Source of the DNA: JBBDWJ01 sp040902925
GTDB taxonomy: Bacteria; Acidobacteriota; Terriglobia; Bryobacterales; UBA6623
NCBI GenBank assembly: GCA_040902925.1
Contig: JBBDWJ010000250.1
Location: 1-17,089 of the forward strand
Direction of reading: 5' to 3'
Length of the DNA: 17,089 nucleotides
Shown here: one piece after another, positions 1 to 6,998 of the stretch
How positions within the stretch are numbered: position 1 is the stretch's first letter
Layout of the letters: the number at the start of each line of letters is the position of its first letter
The notes under the pieces: model-generated
Database searches by the model: none
The model's input: only the letters and a program-made list of their open reading frames with translations
Told to the model about the DNA's origin: nothing
Position numbers and translations under genes: made by a program

Positions 1-5
1 CAAGC

Positions 6-47
6 CGACTTTCAGTCGAAATCAAACCTACCGGCTTTAGCCGGTAG
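6..47. repeat. Two adjacent short perfect hairpins
   Basis: The first hairpin has 5-bp arms CGACT (6-10) and AGTCG (14-18) around a TTC loop. The second has 8-bp arms CTACCGGC (28-35) and GCCGGTAG (40-47) around TTTA. Neither is followed by a clear T-run on either strand, so they look more like a dispersed extragenic palindrome than a standard terminator. The gene upstream lies outside the window, so a role in ending its transcript cannot be excluded. Confidence 0.5.
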
Positions 48-321
48 TTGTTCAGGGGTCATTGAGTCAAAATAAAAGCAGCGCTGGCGCGAAAGCCCGG
101 CGCCCCGCCGATTCAAATCGAGGTCCAGAGCGCCGCGGCTGAGCCTTATCCGGCGCTGTTGGTGCGAATGGGTCCATCCGGGGTTCGAGTTGGGGCCTGC
201 CGCGGTGTTCGCTCACGAGCCGATCGTCCCAAACGGCGCGAATCCAGGCTGCAGCGGTTACAATCATAGGGACCGCTTCGCGAATTCGCCGGGAAACTGA
301 ACTCATTGCCTTGATCACGGG
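48..321. other. Gene-free stretch, nothing recognised
   Basis: No convincing gene is seen here. The open frames on the minus strand give Arg/Ala/Pro-rich proteins without domain character and overlap each other and the next gene. The sequence GGTTCGAGT at 182-190 resembles a tRNA T-loop, but no acceptor stem or anticodon arm can be built around it. The promoter of the hydrolase gene presumably lies here or in the repeat that follows; no convincing -35/-10 pair was found. Confidence 0.4.
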
Positions 322-383
322 CCGAATGCGACCGAATGCCCCTCGACAGAATGTACCTCGACCGAACGTACCGCGGCCGAATG
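322..383 (+). repeat. Degenerate period-15 CGAATG tandem repeat
   Basis: The heptamer CCGAATG or a close variant occurs at 322-328, 332-338, 347-353 (CAGAATG), 362-368 (CCGAACG) and 377-383. The spacings are 10, 15, 15 and 15 nt. Read in the frame of the hydrolase gene it gives imperfect pentapeptides (MPLDR, MYLDR, TYRGR), so the frame is open through the repeat by virtue of its period. A similar CGAAC-type degenerate repeat lies at 5350-5476. It is probably non-coding, which argues for a hydrolase start at the last ATG (381). Confidence 0.55.
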
Positions 384-1445
384 GATAATAGCCGCCGCGA
401 ATCCAGGCGCCCCCTCGCAGCCGGAATCGCCGCGTGGGCCCTTATACTCCTGGGGACATATGTCTTACCGCCGCTACTATCGGCGCAGACGCCCTTGGCT
501 TTGCAAGGTCCGCCCCCCGCGTCGATCGTGACGGTCCCGCAGCGCAACTGGGAAGCACTCGGCATCCCGGGGTGGGAACTGCGCCTGCTGGAACGCGTTC
601 ATCGCGGCGACGGCTACGAGGCTTACCACATCGCCTATACGTTGGGCGGCACGCACGCAACCAACCGCGTGCACCTGGCCGGATTCATGGCGCGGCCTTA
701 CGTGCGCGAGGGCGTTAAGTATCCCGCGATCATTCTCAATCACGGCGGCCTCGAAGGGGTCAGCGCGCCTTACCGCGAAGTGGCGTTCGAGCTGGCGCAG
801 CGCGGCTACGTGGTGCTGGCTTCGAGCTACCGCGGGGAGCAAGGCGCCGAGGGGCGCTCGCAAGGCGCTATAGAATTCGCCAAGGGCGAAGTGCTCGACG
901 TGTTGCAGTTAGTCGAACTGGCGCGCAGCCAGACCTTCATCGACCCGCAGCGCATGGGCATTCTCGGCCATGGGCAAGGCGCGTCGATCACGGTGCAGGC
1001 GGTCGGCCGCTCGAATATTTTCAAGGCCGCGGTAGCGATCTCGCCGCCGTTGTTTTCCGGCATGCCCGAGTATGGCTACGCCGGCATGCGCCTGCTGCAC
1101 GAAATGTCGCCGCGGCTTTTCGGACACGAGCTAAACGAATACCAATTGCGGCGCGAGCTGTTGCAGCGCGATTCGTTCCGGTTTCTGCAGCGCATCCGCG
1201 CGCCGCTGTTGCTGGTTGGTTCCGATCAAGACCCCGGCTACGAAGATCAACTGCGTTTTGTGTCCAACCTCCAAAGCCGCGGCATCGACCACCGCTATTT
1301 GCGGTTTCCCGGAATACCGCCGGACTTCATGTTTTCCTACGACGACGGCACGCAGCCGGCGCGCTGGCGCGAGTCGCGCAACGACGCCTGGCGCGAGGTG
1401 TTTTCGTTTCTCGAAGAGCGCGTGCCAGTAGTCGCCGCCGAGTAG
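381..1445 (+). CDS. Exported alpha/beta-hydrolase fold protein lacking the catalytic serine
   Basis: The fold resembles the dienelactone hydrolase / prolyl oligopeptidase-like group: a strand and HGG oxyanion-type motif (YPAIILNHGG), a 'RGYVVLASSYRG' segment, and a nucleophile-elbow context 'MGILGHGQGAS'. I chose ATG 381 (354 aa) because it begins a good signal peptide (Arg-rich start, hydrophobic core AAWALILLGTYVL, then LLSAQ). The frame also opens at 336 and 351, but those codons lie inside a tandem repeat, and no start has a strong ribosome-binding site. The family elbow is G-x-S-x-G; here it reads G-H-G-Q-G, so the serine position is Gly (codon GGG at 972-974, residue 198). The usual histidine context near the C terminus (normally PGxGHGF) reads FPGIPPDF. 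An acidic residue in GSDQDPGY may be the old catalytic Asp. I infer an inactive, perhaps binding, homologue. The fold call is fairly sure; the substrate is unknown. Confidence 0.75.
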   Translation: MDNSRRESRRPLAAGIAAWALILLGTYVLPPLLSAQTPLALQGPPPASIVTVPQRNWEALGIPGWELRLLERVHRGDGYEAYHIAYTLGGTHATNRVHLAGFMARPYVREGVKYPAIILNHGGLEGVSAPYREVAFELAQRGYVVLASSYRGEQGAEGRSQGAIEFAKGEVLDVLQLVELARSQTFIDPQRMGILGHGQGASITVQAVGRSNIFKAAVAISPPLFSGMPEYGYAGMRLLHEMSPRLFGHELNEYQLRRELLQRDSFRFLQRIRAPLLLVGSDQDPGYEDQLRFVSNLQSRGIDHRYLRFPGIPPDFMFSYDDGTQPARWRESRNDAWREVFSFLEERVPVVAAE

Positions 1446-1600
1446 TCTCCAGCATTCGAGTAGCCCGTTGTTCAAATAGCCCAGCCATTTCCACGCTGAT
1501 AGTGCTCTCGCGGAAACAGCGAGAGAATCCGGTAGCGGCAGGCTCTTTCGCCGGTCCTCACCGCGGGCCCGGCAAGATCTCTGCCCGTTTTCCCGCCTCT
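1446..1600. other. Convergent intergenic region with a 7-bp hairpin
   Basis: The hydrolase and the stress-protein gene converge here. A perfect stem CTCTCGC (1505-1511) / GCGAGAG (1519-1525) with a 7-nt loop sits in the middle. There is no adjacent T-run on either strand, so if it ends transcription it is not a textbook intrinsic terminator. Nothing else is recognised. Confidence 0.35.
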
Positions 1601-2485
1601 CTAAACGCTAATCACCGGGCACGGCGAGCGGCGCACGATATCGTAAGCGTGCGTGCTCAGCCTCCCCAAAATGCCCTCTTCGTGCGGCCTTCCGATGAGC
1701 AGCAGATCGAGGTTCTCGGATTCGACGGCGTCCGCTAGCAGGCGATCGGGTTCCGAAGTTGACGCCACACGGATATCGGCTTCGATGCCCTGGCCGGTCA
1801 GGATCCTGGCGATGCTTTCGCGCGCCCGCGGAATGAACTGGTCACGGATTTCCTGAGGTATTTGGGCTCCCGCAGTCAGCAGTTCCGCCGCCGGTGTGCC
1901 GTGAATCACTAGCAGCTTCCCGTGGTACGCCGCCGCGAAATCCGCGGCCCACCGCAATAGCCTCGTGGGGTCGTGCTCGAGATCCACCGCGACGCCGATG
2001 CGGCGATAGGGGCTCGGTGCGTGGTGCGGAATGCTTTCGACATGCGCTCCGGTAAACACGGGGCAGGCCACGTCGTTCAGCACTTTCGTGGTGACCGACC
2101 CCAGCACCAGCCGGCGGAACGGGCCGTAGCCATGCGTCGGCATCACGATCAGATCAGCGTGTTGAGTCTTCGCCTGTTCTTCGATGACCGACGAAGGGTC
2201 GCCTTGCTGCACCGACTTCGCCGTGCGTCCGTTGGCCGACAGCCGCTCGACAAACGAATCGAGCGCCTTGCTCACCGACGCAACCACTTCCTGAACCGGC
2301 GGCAGCGCCATGGCGCCCGTGAACCCGGCTTCGTAAGGAGGAAAGGTGTAAGGCACGGGTTCGACCGCATGCAGGAACGTGACCCGCGCATCGAAATGAT
2401 TCGCCAGGTTGAGGGCGTGGTCCGCCGCCGGGCGCGAGTGTTCGGAGAAGTCGACCGGCACGAGAATGTGTTTGATTTTCAGCAC
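1601..2485 (-). CDS. Universal stress protein, two tandem UspA domains
   Basis: The protein has 294 aa and two UspA-type Rossmann-like domains, about 1-145 and 160-294. Domain 1 starts with the family's 'KHILVPVDFSE' (Asp12). It carries most of the ATP-binding signature G-x2-G-x9-G-S as P-TH-G119-x9-G129-S130, so the first glycine is replaced by proline. In domain 2 the equivalent site is degraded (GRPHEEGILGRLSTH), so ATP binding there is doubtful. Start choice: a GTG at 2485 sits 6 nt after a GGAGG Shine-Dalgarno and gives the canonical N terminus. An in-frame ATG at 2527 overlaps the stop of the upstream gene (ATGA) but would add 14 atypical residues. The gene lies 38 nt behind the coiled-coil protein gene and is probably co-transcribed with it. 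It is likely a cytoplasmic stress or energy-state protein; its specific role cannot be read from sequence. Confidence 0.9.
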   Translation of the reverse strand: MLKIKHILVPVDFSEHSRPAADHALNLANHFDARVTFLHAVEPVPYTFPPYEAGFTGAMALPPVQEVVASVSKALDSFVERLSANGRTAKSVQQGDPSSVIEEQAKTQHADLIVMPTHGYGPFRRLVLGSVTTKVLNDVACPVFTGAHVESIPHHAPSPYRRIGVAVDLEHDPTRLLRWAADFAAAYHGKLLVIHGTPAAELLTAGAQIPQEIRDQFIPRARESIARILTGQGIEADIRVASTSEPDRLLADAVESENLDLLLIGRPHEEGILGRLSTHAYDIVRRSPCPVISV

Positions 2486-2523
2486 GTCACACCTCCAGGT
2501 GTTCTGCCCGCTCCTGGCAGGAA

Positions 2524-3036
2524 TCATCGCGGGCTGGGAAGAGCTTCCGTCACCGGCGCTTGGACCTGTTGGGATATGGACTCCGCTTGTCTGTCAGGAG
2601 CGGTTAGCGTTGTCGCGCGCGGGAACCCCTCGTGGATTTCACGCAGTTCGGCGGCGGCCCGGCTGTCATTGGACACCAGCGCGGCGGTGATATCGTCGCG
2701 GCGATCCAGCAGCTTGCGCAGAGCTTCGCGCACGGCAGGCGTTTCCGTCGCGGGCAGCGTGTCGCGCACGTGGTTAAAGAAATTTGTGGATTGCAGGCGC
2801 GCGCTGCCGAAATTGTCGTCTTCCGCCTCCAGGATGAGCGAGCTTAGCTGGTCGCGAAGCAAAGCCACCCGGAACTTTTCGTTGATTTCCTTGAATTCGG
2901 ACTGCACACGGGCGGTTTCCGACTCCAGCGCCTCACGGCTTTCCTTGTAGGTCTGCTTGATCCGCTGATTCTCCACGTACATCGGGACCAGGCCCAACAG
3001 TACCCCCAGGAAAAAAAGGATGATGTTTTGGCGCAT
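2524..3036 (-). CDS. Small membrane-anchored coiled-coil protein, function unknown
   Basis: I do not recognise a named family. The 170-aa product begins MRQNIILFFLGVLLGLVPMY, a single N-terminal membrane helix (about 4-20). A charged, heptad-like helix rich in Glu, Lys and Arg follows (about 21-70), then a helical region (about 75-140) and a Pro/Gln-rich tail. The start at 3036 is preceded by GGGGAGGGAG, a strong ribosome-binding region. The open frame continues upstream to 3570, but that part is an Arg/Ala-rich shadow of the divergent acetyltransferase gene. Its stop overlaps an ATG of the stress-protein gene, and the two likely form one transcript, so a role in envelope stress sensing is possible but only a guess. 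The first hydrophobic segment could act as a signal anchor placing the coiled coil in the periplasm. Confidence 0.7.
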   Translation of the reverse strand: MRQNIILFFLGVLLGLVPMYVENQRIKQTYKESREALESETARVQSEFKEINEKFRVALLRDQLSSLILEAEDDNFGSARLQSTNFFNHVRDTLPATETPAVREALRKLLDRRDDITAALVSNDSRAAAELREIHEGFPRATTLTAPDRQAESISQQVQAPVTEALPSPR

Positions 3037-3285
3037 CGGATATCTCCCTCCCCGCAAGGCGGCTGCACCCCGGAACGCCCCGCATTTCGGTCCCAGCGGT
3101 CCCAGTGCCCAGAAAGCCACTTCGCTATGCTGTTGATGACTGGCGCGCCCGTAGTGTTTCAAGCGGTTTGCGCTTTCATTGCTCCGAGTTGACGCCTGAC
3201 GACGCTTTGCGTTTTCCATGTGGGCCGGTAAGACGCCTTTTTGCCGCCCGGCAGCGCGAAGCGCGCGGATCTTGAAAGACGGAGT

Positions 3286-4131
3286 ATGGCTGGCCCGGAT
3301 CAGCGATTCTTGTTTTCCGATATCGATTTGGCGCGGCGGCTCGAGCGCGCCGAGGCGCGCGCCAATGCGGCGTTTGTCGAGGCCCGCGCGGCGGTCGATC
3401 CGCAAAGCGGCGCGCGATGGATCGAAGCCGGCGGCGCGTACGCCATGTACGACGGCGTTTCGTCGCCGGTGACGCAGACCTTTGGCCTGGGGCTGTTCGC
3501 GGATGCGACGAGCGCCGTGTTGGACCGGATCGAAGCCTTTTTTCGCGAGCGTGGCGCGCCGGTTTGCCATGAGGTGAGCCCGCTGGCCGGCGTTCCTCTG
3601 GCCGCGCTGCTGGCCGAGCGCGGCTACCGGCCCGTGGAATTCAGCAGCGTTACCTATCGGGCCATGGACCGCGGCGGCGCTCTGGGCCTATCGCTCAACG
3701 AGAACATCCACGTCCGCCCGGTCGAGCAACACGAGGGCGAGTTGTGGGCGCAGGTTAGCGCCAAGGGGTGGAGCGAGGATTTTCCCGGGGTGACGGACTT
3801 TCTGCTGGCGCTGGGCGCGATCAGCACGCGCCGCGCGCACACGATTTCGTTTCTCGCGGAACTGGAAGGCCGCCCGATTGGCGCCGGCGCGTTGTGCGTG
3901 CATCAGGGCGTGGCCTTGTTCGCGGGCGCCTGCACGATTCCCGAGGCTCGCAGACAGGGCGCCCAGCGCGCCTTAATGGATGCCCGATTTCGCTATGCGG
4001 CCGAGCATGGTTGTGACGTCGCGATGATGGGCGCCGCGCCGGGCAGCGCTTCGCAACGCAATGCCGAACGGTACGGTTTTCGCATTGCTTATACGCGGAC
4101 GAAGTGGCAACTCTCGCACAGCTCCGCGTAA
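3286..4131 (+). CDS. GNAT-family N-acetyltransferase
   Basis: This 281-aa protein has a C-terminal GNAT fold from about residue 142 to the end. The segment after 'CTIPEARRQGAQRAL' carries the acetyl-CoA pyrophosphate-binding motif A (R222-R-Q-G-A-Q227), followed by 'GSASQRNAERYGFRIAYTRTKW', the usual motif-B ending with Asn and Tyr that completes the fold. The first 140 residues look like a diverged companion domain, giving the double-domain layout common among GNATs of unknown substrate. I chose ATG 3286; a TTG at 3241 would extend the frame by 15 residues without family support. A GGAG lies immediately before the ATG, closer than usual. It is transcribed divergently from the coiled-coil/stress-protein unit across a 249-bp gap. 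It transfers acetyl from acetyl-CoA to an unknown amine, presumably in the cytoplasm. Confidence 0.85.
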   Translation: MAGPDQRFLFSDIDLARRLERAEARANAAFVEARAAVDPQSGARWIEAGGAYAMYDGVSSPVTQTFGLGLFADATSAVLDRIEAFFRERGAPVCHEVSPLAGVPLAALLAERGYRPVEFSSVTYRAMDRGGALGLSLNENIHVRPVEQHEGELWAQVSAKGWSEDFPGVTDFLLALGAISTRRAHTISFLAELEGRPIGAGALCVHQGVALFAGACTIPEARRQGAQRALMDARFRYAAEHGCDVAMMGAAPGSASQRNAERYGFRIAYTRTKWQLSHSSA

Positions 4132-4152
4132 CAATTTCGTGACCAATTTTGA

Positions 4153-4176
4153 GTGCGCTGGCTGAGAAAAGCGCAC
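4153..4176 (+). other. 7-bp hairpin between acetyltransferase and phosphatase genes
   Basis: Arms GTGCGCT (4153-4159) and AGCGCAC (4170-4176) pair perfectly around a 10-nt loop, 21 nt after the acetyltransferase stop. No U-run follows, so it is at most a weak terminator or an mRNA-stabilising stem in the 79-nt gap. Confidence 0.3.
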
Positions 4177-4210
4177 GCGGTTTGGCCCGACTTTCGGCTA
4201 GCATGGGAGC

Positions 4211-5323
4211 ATGATGTTTCGGCGGCTGCTTCTTCATGTTGTCTTAGGACTCTTGCTTGCTCCTTGGGCGCTACTTGCGGCGGAGAAGCGGCAGACCGAG
4301 AACCTGATCCTGGTGACTGTCGACGGGCTTCGCTGGCAGGAAATTTTTCGGGGCATCGACCCGGCCTTCATGAACGCGGAAGAAGCAGGCATGGAAGAAG
4401 CCGGCGCGGTCCGTGATCGATTCTGGGCGGAATCAGCGGCCGAGCGCCGCCGGTTGCTGCTGCCCTTTTTCTGGACCGAGCTCGTAAAGCAGGGCGTGCT
4501 GCTGGGCAATCGCGACCAGGGCAGCTCGGTGCGAGTCACCAACCGATATCGCGTTTCCTATCCCGGCTATTCGGAGATTCTTACGGGCCGGGCGCAGGAC
4601 GATGCGATCCGCGGGAATGATCCGATTCAGAATCCCACCGAGACCGTGCTCGAGTTTCTGCGCCGCAAGTGGAAGCTGCGCAGCGACCAAGTCGCGCTGT
4701 TTGGTTCCTGGGAAGTTTTTCAGGCGATCGGCGCGCGCGAGCCCGGCTCGATCTTCATCAACGCCGGCGCGCGGGCTCTCGAAGGTGCGCGCCTTTCGGA
4801 GCGTCTGCGGGAGCTGAGCCGGATTCAGTTCGAGGTTCTGCCGCCGTGGCGCTCGGTTCGCCACGACTACGTCACTTTCGAGATGGCCTTGGAATATCTC
4901 AAGACGGTGCGGCCGCGCGCCATGTATATCGCGTTCGACGAGACCGACGACTGGGCGCATGACCACCGCTACGACCGCGTGCTAGAAAGCGCCGCCCTGT
5001 TCGACCAATGGATGCGCCGCCTCTGGGAGACGTTGCAATCCATGCCGGCTTACCGCGGCAAGACTACGCTGCTCGTGACGAGCGACCACGGCCGCGGCGG
5101 CACGCTCAAAGACTGGAACAGCCACGGCGGCGATGTCGAAGGCGCCGAGTTCATCTGGATGGCCGCCATGGGCCCGGATACGCCGGCCGCCGGGGAAATC
5201 AGCGCCGGCGAGGAATATTTCCAGCGCGATATCGCCGCGACCCTATTGGAGCTTGCCGGCATTGACCACGCCGAATACCAGGGGGCCGTGGGCAAGCCAA
5301 TCCGGGCTTTTCTGAAGCCTTGA
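4211..5323 (+). CDS. Exported alkaline-phosphatase-superfamily hydrolase
   Basis: The 370-aa protein has a signal peptide (MFRRLLLHVVLGLLLAPWALLAA) and the metal/nucleophile set of the alkaline phosphatase superfamily. These are Asp38 in 'VTVDGLRW', a candidate nucleophile Ser116 in 'RVSYPGYSEILTG' (the position usually Thr in nucleotide pyrophosphatase/phosphodiesterase relatives), Asp246 and His250 in 'DETDDWAH', Asp292-His293 in 'TSDHGRGG', and His305 in 'SHGGD'. All expected ligands are present, so a two-metal hydrolase acting on a phosphate or sulfate ester outside the cytoplasm is likely; the substrate is not deducible. Two ATGs are adjacent: GGGAG (4205-4209) is only 1 nt from ATG 4211 but 4 nt from ATG 4214, so the second may be the true start. 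The last codons lie in a 12-bp direct repeat (TCTGAAGCCTTG at 5311 and 5334). Confidence 0.85.
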   Translation: MMFRRLLLHVVLGLLLAPWALLAAEKRQTENLILVTVDGLRWQEIFRGIDPAFMNAEEAGMEEAGAVRDRFWAESAAERRRLLLPFFWTELVKQGVLLGNRDQGSSVRVTNRYRVSYPGYSEILTGRAQDDAIRGNDPIQNPTETVLEFLRRKWKLRSDQVALFGSWEVFQAIGAREPGSIFINAGARALEGARLSERLRELSRIQFEVLPPWRSVRHDYVTFEMALEYLKTVRPRAMYIAFDETDDWAHDHRYDRVLESAALFDQWMRRLWETLQSMPAYRGKTTLLVTSDHGRGGTLKDWNSHGGDVEGAEFIWMAAMGPDTPAAGEISAGEEYFQRDIAATLLELAGIDHAEYQGAVGKPIRAFLKP

Positions 5324-5349
5324 CAGCCCAGGCTCTGAAGCCTTGGCCC

Positions 5350-5476
5350 GTCCGAACTCGGGCCCGAACCTACCCCGTGAACCTTGCCGCGAACCTGCCC
5401 GGCGGACTTGCTCCGGCGAACCGCGCGCGGCCACGACCGGGCAGGCCATGACCGGGCAGGCCGCGAACTTGGCGGC
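5350..5476 (+). repeat. Degenerate CGAAC tandem repeats with two 13-bp exact copies
   Basis: Within the 342-nt gap after the phosphatase gene, units such as CCGAACTCGGGC, CCGAACCTACCC, GTGAACCTTGCC and GCGAACCTGCCC follow each other at about 12-15 nt. GACCGGGCAGGCC then occurs twice exactly (5435-5447 and 5450-5462, period 15), and a CGAACTTGGC unit closes the run. No gene is seen. It resembles the CGAATG repeat at 322-383. The remainder of the gap (5477-5665) contains the likely promoter and leader of the collagen-like gene. Confidence 0.5.
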
Positions 5477-5550
5477 CCCGGCGCGGCCGGTCATTGTGCG
5501 AACCGGCACATCTTAGGGTCCGCTCCGGGCGGCCAGGAATTTTTCTTGCT

Positions 5551-5579
5551 TTGTCGGCGCGGCCTTGCGGTTGTAAAAT
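5551..5579 (+). promoter_or_regulatory. Putative sigma-70 promoter of the collagen-like gene
   Basis: TTGTCG (5551-5556) and TAAAAT (5574-5579) are separated by exactly 17 bp. They match the -35 and -10 consensus at 4/6 and 5/6 positions. The transcript would start near 5586, giving a leader of about 80 nt before ATG 5666. Confidence 0.45.
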
Positions 5580-5665
5580 GGACACTTCGATCCCCCACGG
5601 TCTTTTGCCAGCCCGGCGATCCCCCCTGACGGCTGCTGACCGATCCAAACCGGAGAAGTGTGTGC

Positions 5666-6904
5666 ATGAGATCCGTCTCAGTCCGAAGGATTTTCTTCGC
5701 CGTGGCTCTTGCGATCGTATTTGGCTCAATCCAAAAAACTTCAGCGGCTCCACAGCTTGATTTGCTACGCGGCCCAACGGGTCCGACAGGGCCGGCTGGT
5801 CCTGCGGGGCCAGGTGGTCCGGAGGGACCCGCGGGGTTGTCGGGAACGCCTGGACAACCAGGACCCGGCGGTGCGCCGGGGCTCCCGGGCTCGCTAGGAC
5901 CGGTTGGGCCGCAAGGACCACAAGGGGCTATAGGGCCGGTAGGACCGGCTGGCACCATCGGGTTGCGCGGCGAGCCCGGCGCCGCCGGACCGCAAGGCAG
6001 GGACGGCCGTAACCCGCCCACTTTGCGCCAGATCGCCCTGCAGCGCTGGTACCAGGTTTCCGAACTGGGCGTTCAGTTTCCGGTAGGCTCGCGCCCTAAA
6101 TCGGTCGTCTTCGACGGCAGTTTCCTGTGGGTCGTCAACGAATTGAGCGATGAAATCACCCAGGTTCGCGCCAGTGACGGCGTTGTGGTCAATCGCCTTA
6201 GCGTGAAAAGCCCCGTCGCCGCGGCTTTTGACGGCGATCATCTTTGGGTCACCAGCGCCCAGGGCAACACGGTGACCAAGGTCAATCTGCGTTATTCGAA
6301 TGGCGTTGCCAGCCCCCTGGTGGCCGGCTCGTTCGCCGTCGGTTCGAATCCCGTGGCCGTCCTTTACGACGGCGCGCATGTTTGGACCGCGAATTTTAGC
6401 GACAACACGGTGACGAAACTGAGGGCCGCCGACGGCGCGAATCTGGGTTCGTTCGCGGTTGGAGCCGGCCCGTCCGCGCTCGCCTTTGACGGGCTCTACT
6501 TGTGGGCCGCGAGCGAGTTTGATGGCACCGTTACCAAGCTGCTGGCCTCCGATGGAGCCGTAAACGGGGTTTTCGCGGCCGGTCCCGGCCTGTCGAGCCT
6601 GGTTTTTGACGGCCTGAACTTGTGGGTCGCCGCCAAGGCGGACAACAGCGTCCGCAAGCTGAATCCAGCGGACGGGGCGGTGCTGGCCACCTACGCCGTG
6701 GGCGAAGGTCCGTCAGCGCTTGTGTTTGACGGCCAGAGCATCTGGGCCTCGAACGCGGTGGGGAATAGCGTGACGAAATTGCGAGCCGCCGACGGTTTCC
6801 TCGAGGGAACCTACCCGACGGGCCACGTCCCTGTGGCGGCGTGTTTTGACGGCTCGAGCGTCTGGATCACGAATCAGGCGAGCAATACTCTGTCGAAATT
6901 TTAG
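5666..6904 (+). CDS. Secreted collagen-like protein with C-terminal seven-repeat beta-propeller
   Basis: The 412-aa product starts with a signal peptide (RRIFFAVALAIVFGSI...TSAA). From residue 36 there are 27 uninterrupted Gly-X-Y triplets, rich in GPA, GPQ, GPT and GPV, to residue 116. After a short linker come seven repeats of about 40 residues with consensus 'FAVGxxPxALxFDGxxLWVAxxxxNTVTKLxAxDG', as in YVTN/NHL-like propellers; seven copies would close a standard propeller. ATG 5666 is preferred over the in-frame GTG 5660: GGAG (5652-5655) is 10 nt from the ATG but only 4 nt from the GTG. A bacterial collagen triple helix with propeller heads would be a trimeric surface or secreted fibre, but ligand and role are unknown. 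It is flanked by a likely promoter upstream and converges with the DAHP synthase gene. Sortase or membrane anchors are absent. Confidence 0.85.
   Translation: MRSVSVRRIFFAVALAIVFGSIQKTSAAPQLDLLRGPTGPTGPAGPAGPGGPEGPAGLSGTPGQPGPGGAPGLPGSLGPVGPQGPQGAIGPVGPAGTIGLRGEPGAAGPQGRDGRNPPTLRQIALQRWYQVSELGVQFPVGSRPKSVVFDGSFLWVVNELSDEITQVRASDGVVVNRLSVKSPVAAAFDGDHLWVTSAQGNTVTKVNLRYSNGVASPLVAGSFAVGSNPVAVLYDGAHVWTANFSDNTVTKLRAADGANLGSFAVGAGPSALAFDGLYLWAASEFDGTVTKLLASDGAVNGVFAAGPGLSSLVFDGLNLWVAAKADNSVRKLNPADGAVLATYAVGEGPSALVFDGQSIWASNAVGNSVTKLRAADGFLEGTYPTGHVPVAACFDGSSVWITNQASNTLSKF
5771..6013 (+). repeat. Coding Gly-X-Y repeat (27 collagen triplets)
   Basis: This 243-bp stretch is a 9-nt-period repeat beginning GGN each time. 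Synonymous variation (GGC, GGT, GGG and GGA all used) means the repeat is conserved at protein level rather than as identical DNA, which suggests it is old rather than a recent slippage product. Confidence 0.85.
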
Positions 6905-6998
6905 AAGCTGCCATGGTTCCGAACGCGGCCCCACCGGGAGAGACTCGGCGGGGTTCCGGCGCTTTGCGGGGTGCGGATAGGGAATCCGTGGCGCGGAG
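6905..6998. other. Short convergent gap without a clear terminator
   Basis: The collagen-like gene and the DAHP synthase gene converge over 94 nt. The best pairing is an imperfect CCCCACCG / CGGCGGGG stem around a 9-nt loop, with one mismatch and no T-run on either strand. Nothing else is seen. Confidence 0.3.

Noticed and set aside
182..190. GGTTCGAGT resembling a tRNA T-loop
   Set aside because: No acceptor stem, D-arm, anticodon arm or CCA end could be placed around it.
1973..2950. Plus-strand open frame of 325 codons opposite the stress protein
   Set aside because: It lies opposite a clear UspA protein and gives Arg- and Ser-rich sequence with no recognisable motif.
3037..3570. N-terminal extension of the membrane coiled-coil gene
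   Set aside because: The extra 178 residues overlap the divergent acetyltransferase gene and are low in family character. The strong ribosome-binding site and membrane helix fit ATG 3036.
5771..6013. Collagen segment as a non-coding tandem repeat
   Set aside because: The reading frame is open throughout, Gly codons vary synonymously and a signal peptide precedes it, so the repeat is coding.
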